From positions 1 through 5,251 of the forward strand of contig JAITJP010000261.1 of assembly GCA_031278835.1 (NCBI GenBank): a stretch of 5,251 bases of DNA, given 5' to 3'. The translations under genes were made by a program, and so were the position numbers. Below, one piece after another: positions 1-4,674 of this stretch. Within the stretch, counting starts at the first letter, position 1. Every line of letters starts with the position of its first letter. Source of the DNA: Deltaproteobacteria bacterium. GTDB lineage: Bacteria > Desulfobacterota > Desulfarculia > Adiutricales > Adiutricaceae. The notes beneath the pieces are model-generated. The model saw only the letters and a program-made list of their open reading frames with translations. It was not told the origin of the DNA and did no database searches.

Positions 1-827
1 CCAACGCCTCCGGCCCCTCGGCCATGGCCATCATCGACACCAGGCTTGACCAAATAGTTCGGGTCATGCCCACCGGCCCCTTACCTAAGATGGTGGCCGT
101 TTCCCCGGACAACCGCCTTTTGGCCGTGACCCATTGGGGCGACAACACCATTGGTTTGATTGACATTTCCTCGCAAAATCCCCAGGATTTTACCTATACC
201 AAGCACTTGGTGGTTGAATCAAAATTAAACACGGCCGGGCTCTCCGGTAACCGCGACAACAATTGCGGCTATTGTTTGCGGGGTACCGTTTTCACGCCCG
301 ACGGGCGCTATCTCTTGGTGGGCCGGATGGCCGGCGGCGGCGTCGCCGTTTTTGCCTTGCCCACTGGAGAATATCTGGGCAGCTTTGAAAGTTTTAGCCC
401 AACCCCCAGACACCTAATTATCGATCCCAGCGGCCAATACCTCTACGCCAGCGATTCCAAAAACGGCCTAGTGGCCAGAGTCAGCTTGGCCGAGGCCATA
501 AAAAGCCTGGCCGAAAAACCGGGCCGCTCCCGGCCCGGGCCCAAAGGAGAAAGCCTAAAGGTGGGCGCTTTACCCCGAACCATCGCCCTTTCGCCGGACG
601 GTAAAAATCTCTACGTCTCCGTTCACGGCGATTCCCGACTGGTCAGGGTCGATACCCAAAAGTGGCAAGTGGTCGACGGCCTCCAGGTCTGCCCTTTCCC
701 GGTGGGCCTGGGGGTAAGTCCGGACGGAAAATTCATTGGCCTGACCTCCCAGGGCCGTCTTTTAAAGGATTCCGAGAGCCCCGGTTATTCCGGCGGCAAC
801 TCGGTGGAGTTTTACGCGCTCAATTAG
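1..827 (+). CDS. YVTN/YncE-like beta-propeller protein, C-terminal part (5' truncated by window edge)
   Basis: The reading frame is open to the left edge, with the first full codon at base 3. The Met at 24 sits inside a typical blade strand (N-A-S-G-P-S-A-M-A-I-I-D-T), so it is very unlikely to be the start. Counting from that Met, at least five blade-like repeats with the S/T-P-D-G-x-x-L/Y core are visible, near residues 18-48, 86-112, 127-155, 182-212 and 224-243. The final strand NSVEFYALN probably closes the ring. YVTN-type propellers usually have about seven blades, so two or more blades plus any signal peptide probably lie upstream. Residues 49-86 form a long loop between blades carrying a CGYC motif (C81, C84); it is not a haem CxxCH site. 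YncE-like propellers are often exported or bind partners or DNA, but the role here cannot be read from sequence. The product may belong to an operon starting upstream. The family call is confident; the function is unknown. Confidence 0.88.
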   Translation, partial: NASGPSAMAIIDTRLDQIVRVMPTGPLPKMVAVSPDNRLLAVTHWGDNTIGLIDISSQNPQDFTYTKHLVVESKLNTAGLSGNRDNNCGYCLRGTVFTPDGRYLLVGRMAGGGVAVFALPTGEYLGSFESFSPTPRHLIIDPSGQYLYASDSKNGLVARVSLAEAIKSLAEKPGRSRPGPKGESLKVGALPRTIALSPDGKNLYVSVHGDSRLVRVDTQKWQVVDGLQVCPFPVGLGVSPDGKFIGLTSQGRLLKDSESPGYSGGNSVEFYALN

Positions 828-857
828 TCCCCCCAAAATAGGGCTCTGGCTAAAAAA

Positions 858-896
858 GTTCCCGGTCAAGTCCAAAGTAAAGGGTTCCCGGTTAAG
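858..896. repeat. 13-base direct repeat pair GTTCCCGGTCAAG / GTTCCCGGTTAAG
   Basis: The two copies at 858-870 and 884-896 match at 12 of 13 positions and start 26 bases apart. They lie in the loop of the inverted repeat 842-849/911-918, just downstream of the propeller stop codon. The function is unknown, and a pair this short could be chance. Confidence 0.4.
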
Positions 897-1086
897 GCCT
901 AAGCTTCGGCCCAGAGCCAAGCAAATGGCCACCAATAACCTATTTTTTAAATAATTTTTCCTTCTCGCGGTTTGTCGAAAAAAAATAAGGCCAGTAATCC
1001 ATGATCATGGCTTGGTTTTACTTATGATTAACTAGACTAATATTAACTTATCCGAATAAACATAACTTGTCGCTTCCCATCACCCT

Positions 1087-1109
1087 TTAAAAGCAATTAA
1101 TGCTTTTAA
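1087..1109. repeat. AT-rich perfect hairpin, 9-bp arms and 5-nt loop
   Basis: TTAAAAGCA at 1087-1095 pairs perfectly with TGCTTTTAA at 1101-1109 around the loop ATTAA. The A-tract/T-tract stem could act as a weak bidirectional terminator, for example for the propeller transcript about 260 bases upstream. With only two GC pairs in the stem this is speculative. Confidence 0.4.
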
Positions 1110-1180
1110 TAGGATAAAAAATTAAGCTTTCCAGCTCACCCCGGTAATGAATTAGTCCACAAAAATCATGATATTGACCC

Positions 1181-1209
1181 TTGACAAGGCCATTATGGAA
1201 GAGTATATT
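1181..1209 (+). promoter_or_regulatory. Sigma70-type promoter of the tRNA-Arg gene
   Basis: A perfect -35 box TTGACA (1181-1186) is separated by exactly 17 bases from the -10 box TATATT (1204-1209). Transcription should begin near 1216, giving a leader of about 80 nt before the mature tRNA 5' end at 1296, to be removed by RNase P. It is the strongest promoter match I found in the window and points straight at the tRNA, as expected for a stable RNA gene. Confidence 0.75.
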
Positions 1210-1295
1210 AATCCGCGGTAAGTTTTGAGCCTCGGCCCCATTGAGATAAAAAATATCCCAGCCGGGCCGCCACCAATAATTTTCCTTTTTTCTAA

Positions 1296-1371
1296 GCGCT
1301 CGTAGCTCAATGGATAGAGCAACAGCCTTCTAAGCTGTGGGCTGCAGGTTCAAGTCCTGCCGGGCGCGCCA
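1296..1371 (+). tRNA. tRNA-Arg (anticodon UCU)
   Basis: This is a complete 76-nt cloverleaf. The acceptor stem is GCGCTCG (1296-1302) with CGGGCGC (1361-1367), all seven pairs formed including one T-G. The D stem is GCTC/GAGC (1305-1308, 1317-1320). The anticodon stem is ACAGC/GCTGT (1322-1326, 1334-1338) with loop CTTCTAA. The variable loop has five bases, and the T stem is GCAGG/CCTGC (1344-1348, 1356-1360) around TTCAAGT. The discriminator base is G1368 and CCA is encoded at 1369-1371. The anticodon TCT at 1329-1331 reads AGA, and possibly AGG by wobble; the propeller gene in this window uses AGA codons. The gene has its own promoter upstream and an intrinsic terminator 28 bases downstream, so it is monocistronic. 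Confidence 0.98.
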
Positions 1372-1399
1372 AAAAAATTATTAACTTGTGGAAAAATAT

Positions 1400-1437
1400 A
1401 AAAAAAACCCTCGGAGGCGCCTCCGAGGGTTTTTTTT
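1400..1437 (+). terminator. Intrinsic terminator of tRNA-Arg, perfect 38-base palindrome
   Basis: The arms CCCTCGGAGGC (1408-1418) and GCCTCCGAGGG (1419-1429) are perfectly complementary. They are preceded by an A tract and followed by T8 (1430-1437), so symmetry extends over the whole interval. In RNA the central bases would open as a small loop above a GC-rich stem of 9-10 bp, followed by a U tract. The symmetry makes it potentially bidirectional, but the zinc-ribbon gene on the minus strand ends more than 220 bases away. Confidence 0.95.
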
Positions 1438-1660
1438 GGGCTTATTTTTGGCGCTTGCCCCGTAAAGGGCCGCTAGGGGGCCTAGACGGGCTTTTGGAAG
1501 CTGGCCCCCAGGGGGGTAGCCACCAGGGCCGTCAAAGGCCCAGGAGGCCTGATTTTGGCCGTTTATGGGCCAATCCAGACTGGGGCTGAGCTTTTTCTAA
1601 GCCGGCTTAGAAAAACTTGGCTTAGCTTCAAACTGGCTGGCGGCCAGTCCCAGAAGGATT
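1438..1660. other. GGCC-rich, hairpin-dense non-coding spacer
   Basis: No supported gene lies here; the open frames look like chance readings of GC-rich DNA. The tetramer GGCC occurs nine times in about 220 bases, several-fold more than expected. It builds a row of small inverted repeats: CTAGG/CCTAG (1473-1485), GGGCC/GGCCC (1526-1541), TTGGCC/GGCCAA (1555-1573) and a 24-base palindrome at 1592-1615. The 3' end of the zinc-ribbon gene transcript would run into it from the right. Whether it is a repeat family, a structured 3' UTR or compositional bias cannot be told from one copy. Confidence 0.6.
1592..1615. repeat. 24-base perfect palindrome with T5 before and A5 after the stem
   Basis: TTTTTCTAAGCC (1592-1603) is followed immediately by its exact complement GGCTTAGAAAAA (1604-1615). 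It lies 45 bases past the stop codon of the minus-strand zinc-ribbon gene. The stem is preceded by T and followed by A on both strands, the reverse of an intrinsic terminator. A second copy of GGCTTAG (1619-1625) could compete for the same pairing partner. It could be a transcript-end stabilising hairpin or a protein-binding palindrome. Confidence 0.6.
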
Positions 1661-2410
1661 TTAGGGCTTGGCTTCCCTTTGATTCTTTATGGTGGTCAAA
1701 TAGTCTAAGACTACCAGGGCCCAGTAGATGGCGAAAGAGACCAAGACTCCAAACAAGACTATTAAAATAGCCAGGAAAATCATAAACAGGGTGGCCGAGT
1801 TGGGAACATAGTTACTTAGGTCAACAATGACGTAAATACTAAAAAGCAGTGACACCAGGGTTAGTATTAAAGTTATCGTGCCTAATTTATGCCCAACGTC
1901 GCTTAAAATAGTAGAGGTTCTAAACTTATAGGGGGCGTTACTACGGAAAAGGATCACGCTAAACAGATCCACCAGTGACATTTCCGTTTTGGCGGCCCTG
2001 GGCTGGTAAGGGGCCGGGTAGCCGTATTGCGGCTGGGGCGGAAGGTTGGCTTGGCCCGGCTGGTTGGGGTAGGGGAAGCCCGGGGGCGGCATCGGGGCGC
2101 CGAAGGGCGAGTTTGGGTATGGGGGGCTTTGACCCGGGGCCCCGAAAGGCGGGCCCGGCTGGTTGGGCGGGCCCGGGGGCACCGGGCCGCCAAAGGGAGC
2201 GTTGGACTCAGGCGGGGGCACCGGGCCGCCAGGGAGGCCGTAAGGGGCGGCTGGGCCTGGCTGGTTTGGGTCGGTCGGGGCGGCTGGTGAATCAGGGTCG
2301 GCTTGGGCCGTGAAGGTCTCCGAGCAAACCGGGCATTGAAACATTAACCCAATTTGATCCGGCGTGGCGTTAAATTTGTTCGCGCATTTTGGACAAGAAA
2401 CGGTGGGCAT
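1661..2410 (-). CDS. Zinc-ribbon (MJ0042-type), proline-rich membrane protein, hypothetical
   Basis: This protein of 249 aa has three parts. Residues 1-33 form a zinc ribbon with CPKC (C6, C9) and CPVC (C26, C29), matching the MJ0042/zinc_ribbon_5 pattern. Residues 39-138 are a low-complexity Pro/Gly-rich linker in which PNQPG recurs at 48, 82 and 115 and PFG recurs three times. Residues 145-249 hold two hydrophobic helices (about 176-197 and 207-234) with a charged tail; this part vaguely resembles DUF4282-type modules. With no signal peptide and two helices, both ends are probably cytoplasmic. I chose the ATG at 2410 over an in-frame TTG at 2422 because GAGG lies six bases before the ATG and overlaps the TTG codon. 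The gene stands alone and no partner is visible. Zinc ribbons of this type often occur at the N-terminus of uncharacterised deltaproteobacterial membrane proteins. Function is unknown; a sensor or scaffold role is a guess. Confidence 0.85.
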   Translation of the reverse strand: MPTVSCPKCANKFNATPDQIGLMFQCPVCSETFTAQADPDSPAAPTDPNQPGPAAPYGLPGGPVPPPESNAPFGGPVPPGPPNQPGPPFGAPGQSPPYPNSPFGAPMPPPGFPYPNQPGQANLPPQPQYGYPAPYQPRAAKTEMSLVDLFSVILFRSNAPYKFRTSTILSDVGHKLGTITLILTLVSLLFSIYVIVDLSNYVPNSATLFMIFLAILIVLFGVLVSFAIYWALVVLDYLTTIKNQREAKP

Positions 2411-2416
2411 GGTTAA

Positions 2417-2420
2417 CCTC
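2417..2420 (-). promoter_or_regulatory. Ribosome binding site (GAGG) deciding the zinc-ribbon gene start
   Basis: On the minus strand GAGG is followed by TTAACC and then the ATG at 2410, a six-base spacing that fits translation initiation. The alternative TTG at 2422 would contain the Shine-Dalgarno sequence inside its own first codons, so it is not favoured. Confidence 0.7.
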
Positions 2421-2547
2421 AAAGCTGATGGCGAGATTTAGGGAAATTTCACGGGCCAAGGGCCGCTTAAGCTCTAAACTCTGGTCTGGCCGATAAAACG
2501 GGACAGGGGAGACCCAAGAATGTCGAAACTATTTCTTCAATTTTTTA

Positions 2548-2576
2548 ATAATATCAATTGTCGCGACTGAGATCAA
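2548..2576 (-). promoter_or_regulatory. Candidate sigma70 promoter for the zinc-ribbon gene
   Basis: Read on the minus strand, TTGATC (2576-2571) is followed after exactly 17 bases by TATTAT (2553-2548). Transcription would start near 2541, leaving a leader of about 130 nt before the ATG at 2410. An 8-base palindrome GTCGCGAC (2560-2567) lies in the spacer and could be a small operator. The AT-rich surroundings raise the chance of a coincidental match. Confidence 0.45.
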
Positions 2577-2797
2577 GACTAATTTCGGGCATCATCCCCT
2601 AGATTAAGATTTTATTGAGATAGGAGATTAGATATTTTTAATGTTTTAAGTGATTTTTTAAAGATTATAAGTAACAAAAATTATCATGAATATATTAAAT
2701 TATCTGATTAATCAAGTATACTTTTATATACTAATCTAATCTAATATTGTAATAAATCCCCTGAAACAGGCTTATTTTTTAGCCATGACTCGGGGCC
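2577..2797. other. Very AT-rich spacer between the zinc-ribbon gene and umuC
   Basis: No gene is visible on either strand; stop codons are frequent in all frames. The stretch is much richer in A and T than the flanking genes. It contains a 10-base palindrome AAGTATACTT near 2715-2724 and three tandem copies of CTAAT (2731-2745). It separates the start region of one minus-strand gene from the terminator of the other. AT-rich DNA like this may be bent or bound by nucleoid proteins, but nothing specific can be shown. Confidence 0.5.
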
Positions 2798-2827
2798 AAA
2801 AAGCCCCAGGCCGGCTGGGCCCTTTTT
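2798..2827 (-). terminator. Probable intrinsic terminator downstream of umuC (bidirectional shape)
   Basis: Starting 27 bases past the umuC stop, the minus strand reads five A, then GGGCCCAG, the loop CCGGC, CTGGGGC and T5. The stem GCCCAG/CTGGGGC pairs with one bulged base (C2807 on the plus strand). A tracts and T tracts flank it on both sides (A5 at 2798-2802, T5 at 2823-2827), so it could stop transcription in either direction. Confidence 0.55.
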
Positions 2828-2854
2828 AAAGAGGCCTTTTAAAGGTGGCTATTT

Positions 2855-4144
2855 TTAGGCCAATACTCGGGGCAAAAAATCCCAATCCGTGGTGGACACC
2901 TTGGACAGGCGCTCTTGACGCATGGCCCAGATGGGCTCCTGGCCCCCCTGGATGGAGAACTTGATGGCGTTTCGGCCGTAACGATGGTTTATTTGGTCTA
3001 TGGCTTTCATCAGATTGTTCGATTGTTCAAGCCAGGGGGCCGGGGGCAAGAGCGAGGGCCGGGGAGATTTTTTTTCCCGTAAATCAAAAAGCATGATCCC
3101 GGCTTTGCGATAGCCCGGACCGGGTATGAAGGAGTGTTTTAAGGCCCCTAGGGCCGCTTTGATGAAATCAGCCGTGGAAGAACTGGGTTTGTTTAAAGTC
3201 ACCGAGGCGCCGGTGTGGCAGGGCTTTTCAACGTGACGGCCCGTACTGATGAAAACGGAAAGGCTTCCGGCCAAAAGCCCTTCCTTGCGGATTTTTTCCC
3301 CGGCCAGGGCGCAGTGGTGGGCCAGGGCTTCTAAGAGATCCTCAAAGCCGGTCACGGCTTTGGCAAAGCTCCGGCTGCTGACCATGGTTTTGCGGGGTAC
3401 TGGGCTTAAGTCATCCTCCAGGCATTGATAGCCGCCCAGTTCCAAGACGGTTCTCTCCAAGGTAAGGCTAAAAAGTTTGGCGGCTTTATGGTGATCGAGA
3501 TCCCTAAGATCCCGGGCCGTTTTTAAGCCCATCTTGGAAAGTCTCTCGGAAAGCCTGTGGCCCACGCCCCAAACCTCCTCCAGGGCGGTTTTGGCCAACA
3601 AATCTTCCAAAAGCTCAGAACCTAAATCCAGCCTTAAAACCGGGCCCAGTTTTTTGGCCCAGTGGTTGGCCAGCTTGGCCAAGGTTCTGGTGGGCCCCAA
3701 GCCAACCCTGACCGGTAGCCCAACCCATTGCCTGATGCGCTTAAGTAAGGTTTGGGCGACTTGTTCGGCTTGGGCGGCTAAGGCCCCATGGAAAGGGATG
3801 AAGGCCTCGTCGATGGAATACTGGATTATTTCCGGCACCACCGATTCCATGGTCATGGCCACTCGCCTGGAGATGTCGCCGTAAAGGGCGTAGTTTGACG
3901 AAAACACGGCCACCCCGGCCTCCAGCAAACGGTCTTTGGATTTAAAAAAAACTTCGCCTCGCTTAAAGCCCAGGGCCTTGGCCTCGGGAGTTATGGCCAC
4001 CACGCAACCGTCATTGTTCGACAAAACCACCACCGGCCGATTCTCCAGATCCGGCCTAAAAATCCGCTCACAGGAACAATAGAAACAAGCGCAGTCCATG
4101 AGGGCCCACAGCTTTGGCTTAATTTTTGGATTTTGGGCGGTCAT
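2855..4144 (-). CDS. umuC: UmuC-type error-prone DNA polymerase (PolV catalytic subunit, Y family)
   Basis: This 429-aa protein aligns along its whole length with E. coli UmuC (422 aa). UmuC copies across damaged DNA as part of the UmuD'2C complex during the SOS response. The N-terminal catalytic domain has the first metal ligand in motif DCACFYCSCE (D17), then NNDGCVVA (43-50), SSNYALYGD (82-90) and YSIDEAF with D112 and E113. TRTLAKLANHWAKK spans 152-165. A helix-hairpin-helix follows (VWGVG, about 189-215), then the little-finger domain (about 250-357) and the C-terminal DUF4113 module (LMKAIDQIN to the end). All three catalytic acidic residues are present, so it should be an active polymerase. 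Two oddities: no QLxLF-like clamp-binding motif is seen at 357-376, and the usual Asn of the DxNxFYxSCE motif is Ala. No umuD lies upstream or downstream in the window. The ATG at 4144 has AGGA seven bases upstream. No clear LexA box was found. Confidence 0.96.
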   Translation of the reverse strand: MTAQNPKIKPKLWALMDCACFYCSCERIFRPDLENRPVVVLSNNDGCVVAITPEAKALGFKRGEVFFKSKDRLLEAGVAVFSSNYALYGDISRRVAMTMESVVPEIIQYSIDEAFIPFHGALAAQAEQVAQTLLKRIRQWVGLPVRVGLGPTRTLAKLANHWAKKLGPVLRLDLGSELLEDLLAKTALEEVWGVGHRLSERLSKMGLKTARDLRDLDHHKAAKLFSLTLERTVLELGGYQCLEDDLSPVPRKTMVSSRSFAKAVTGFEDLLEALAHHCALAGEKIRKEGLLAGSLSVFISTGRHVEKPCHTGASVTLNKPSSSTADFIKAALGALKHSFIPGPGYRKAGIMLFDLREKKSPRPSLLPPAPWLEQSNNLMKAIDQINHRYGRNAIKFSIQGGQEPIWAMRQERLSKVSTTDWDFLPRVLA

Positions 4145-4151
4145 GATTAAA

Positions 4152-4155
4152 TCCT
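4152..4155 (-). promoter_or_regulatory. Ribosome binding site (AGGA) of umuC
   Basis: On the minus strand AGGA is followed by seven bases and then the ATG at 4144. This supports the full-length start with a 12-residue extension before the first catalytic strand, slightly longer than in E. coli UmuC. Confidence 0.6.
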
Positions 4156-4184
4156 ATTATGGGCGGCTTTTGATGGTATGGCCC

Positions 4185-4251
4185 GGCCTAAAAGCCAGAA
4201 TTAAGGCCTCTTAGAGCTAACCAATCAGCCCAGCTGGCCTGGCTTTAGGCC
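4185..4251. repeat. Inverted repeat in the umuC upstream region
   Basis: GGCCTAAAAGCCAG (4185-4198) faces CTGGCTTTAGGCC (4239-4251), complementary apart from one missing base, around a 40-base loop. It begins 40 bases upstream of the umuC start codon. It could fold in the umuC leader RNA if transcription starts further upstream, or be a paired binding site in DNA. No -35/-10 pair for umuC could be placed with confidence here. Confidence 0.5.
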
Positions 4252-4286
4252 ATGTTAACACACTTTTTAAAAATAAGCCTTAAGCC

Positions 4287-4336
4287 CCATCAGGGGGCCT
4301 GGCTGGGCCCCTGCCCCCAGCCTGGCCCCTTGATGG
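4287..4336. repeat. Long GC-rich stem-loop, 21-bp stem with 8-nt loop
   Basis: Bases 4287-4307 pair with 4316-4336: CCATCA with TGATGG at the base, then GGGGGCC with GGCCCCT, one T-T mismatch (4300/4323), and GGCTGGG with CCCAGCC at the top. Only one wobble and one mismatch occur in 21 positions, and the loop is CCCCTGCC. It lies about 140 bases upstream of umuC. No T tract follows directly on either strand, so it is not a standard terminator. It could be a structured RNA, a cruciform-forming element or a copy of a dispersed palindromic repeat. Confidence 0.65.
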
Positions 4337-4640
4337 CTAAATTTACCAAAGTCAGCCCGAGAAGCTTGGCCCTTAAAACCGGGGCCTTAGAAAAAATAAT
4401 GGTCATTGAAAAAACCGCCCCCGGGACCCTCTGGGTAGCTGTCTTAATTTATGAAAATATCTCTAGACTTTCAGTATATTTTTACTAATATTTTTACTGT
4501 AAAAATAATAAATAACTTATTTAACATCATTACCATAAGAACTAAGACTAGATCTAACATGGTTTAAGTATATTGATAGTTTAGATTTTTATGCGCAAAT
4601 ATGGGTCAAGCCGGGCTCGCAAAAACCCTTAATTTACAGT
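4337..4640. other. Non-coding spacer upstream of umuC and the Sel1 gene
   Basis: I see no credible gene. A plus-strand open frame (4252-4488) and a 38-codon minus-strand frame (4290-4406) both run through the big stem-loop, lack a good ribosome binding site and show no family features. Up to about 4440 the DNA is GGCC-rich; from 4440 to about 4600 it is strongly AT-rich and carries a tandem repeat and a palindrome at 4476-4507. Confidence 0.5.
4476..4507. repeat. 12-bp tandem repeat running into a 19-bp AT-rich palindrome
   Basis: ATATTTTTACTA (4476-4487) is repeated at once as ATATTTTTACTG (4488-4499), 11 of 12 bases equal. The second copy is also the left arm of TATTTTTAC-T-GTAAAAATA (4489-4507), a perfect palindrome around one base. 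This arrangement of two same-sense half-sites plus one inverted half-site resembles an operator for a dimeric regulator, but the DNA is AT-rich and no regulator can be named. Confidence 0.5.
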
Positions 4641-4668
4641 ACCTTTCGCCCAGGAAAGGTGCTATAAT
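4641..4668 (+). promoter_or_regulatory. Extended -10 promoter with overlapping operator-like inverted repeat, upstream of the Sel1 gene
   Basis: TATAAT at 4663-4668 is a consensus -10 box, preceded by TG one base upstream (TGC, 4660-4662), which makes an extended -10 element. No good -35 lies at 17 bases; TTTACA (4633-4638) is 24 bases away. An exact inverted repeat, ACCTTTC (4641-4647) and GAAAGGT (4654-4660) around six bases, covers the -35 region and touches the TG. A repressor or activator bound there would control the promoter. Transcription would start near 4675, about 250 nt before the Sel1 start codon. Confidence 0.5.
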
Positions 4669-4674
4669 TTGCGC

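Larger units (their letters stand above)
828..1180. other. Non-coding spacer downstream of the propeller gene
   Basis: No plausible gene is visible on either strand. The first 95 bases are of mixed composition and hold a widely spaced inverted repeat, GGCTCTGG at 842-849 against CCAGAGCC at 911-918, enclosing a direct repeat. From about 930 the DNA is AT-rich and stop-dense. It contains a 12-base palindrome (CCATGATCATGG, 999-1010) and an AT-rich hairpin (1087-1109). I see no convincing GC-rich stem with a T tract that would terminate the propeller transcript. Confidence 0.6.

Noticed and set aside
1296..1371. tRNA 3' end as an integration (att) site
   Set aside because: No integrase gene and no second copy of the tRNA 3' end occur in the window. 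The short likeness of GGTCAAGTCC near 865-874 to the T loop is only about ten bases and needs a gap.
1386..1770. Two plus-strand frames starting at 1386 and 1555
   Set aside because: The first begins inside the tRNA terminator and reads through a hairpin-rich spacer; the second overlaps the 3' end of the zinc-ribbon gene. Neither shows a ribosome binding site or conserved features.
1954..2313. Open frames overlapping the proline-rich part of the zinc-ribbon gene on both strands
   Set aside because: They are Gly/Arg/Pro-rich shadows of a GC-rich repetitive coding segment; the zinc ribbon and membrane helices clearly mark the real frame.
2760..2771. CCTG-AAA-CAGG like sequence as a LexA box
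   Set aside because: The half-sites are far too close together for the CTGT-N8-ACAG pattern, and it lies past the 3' end of umuC.
3011..3029. Repeated ATTGTTCGATTGTTC resembling a Gram-positive-type SOS box
   Set aside because: It is inside the umuC coding sequence, encodes conserved-position residues, and does not show the required inverted symmetry.
4290..4406. 38-codon minus-strand frame (MTIIFSKAPVLRAKLLG...) upstream of umuC, considered as a umuD remnant or leader peptide
   Set aside because: No good ribosome binding site, no UmuD or peptidase motif, and its C-terminal part is just the stem-loop arms translated.
4252..4488. 78-codon plus-strand open frame
   Set aside because: It runs through the 4287-4336 stem-loop, has no ribosome binding site before its ATG, shows no family motif and ends in AT-rich repeat DNA.
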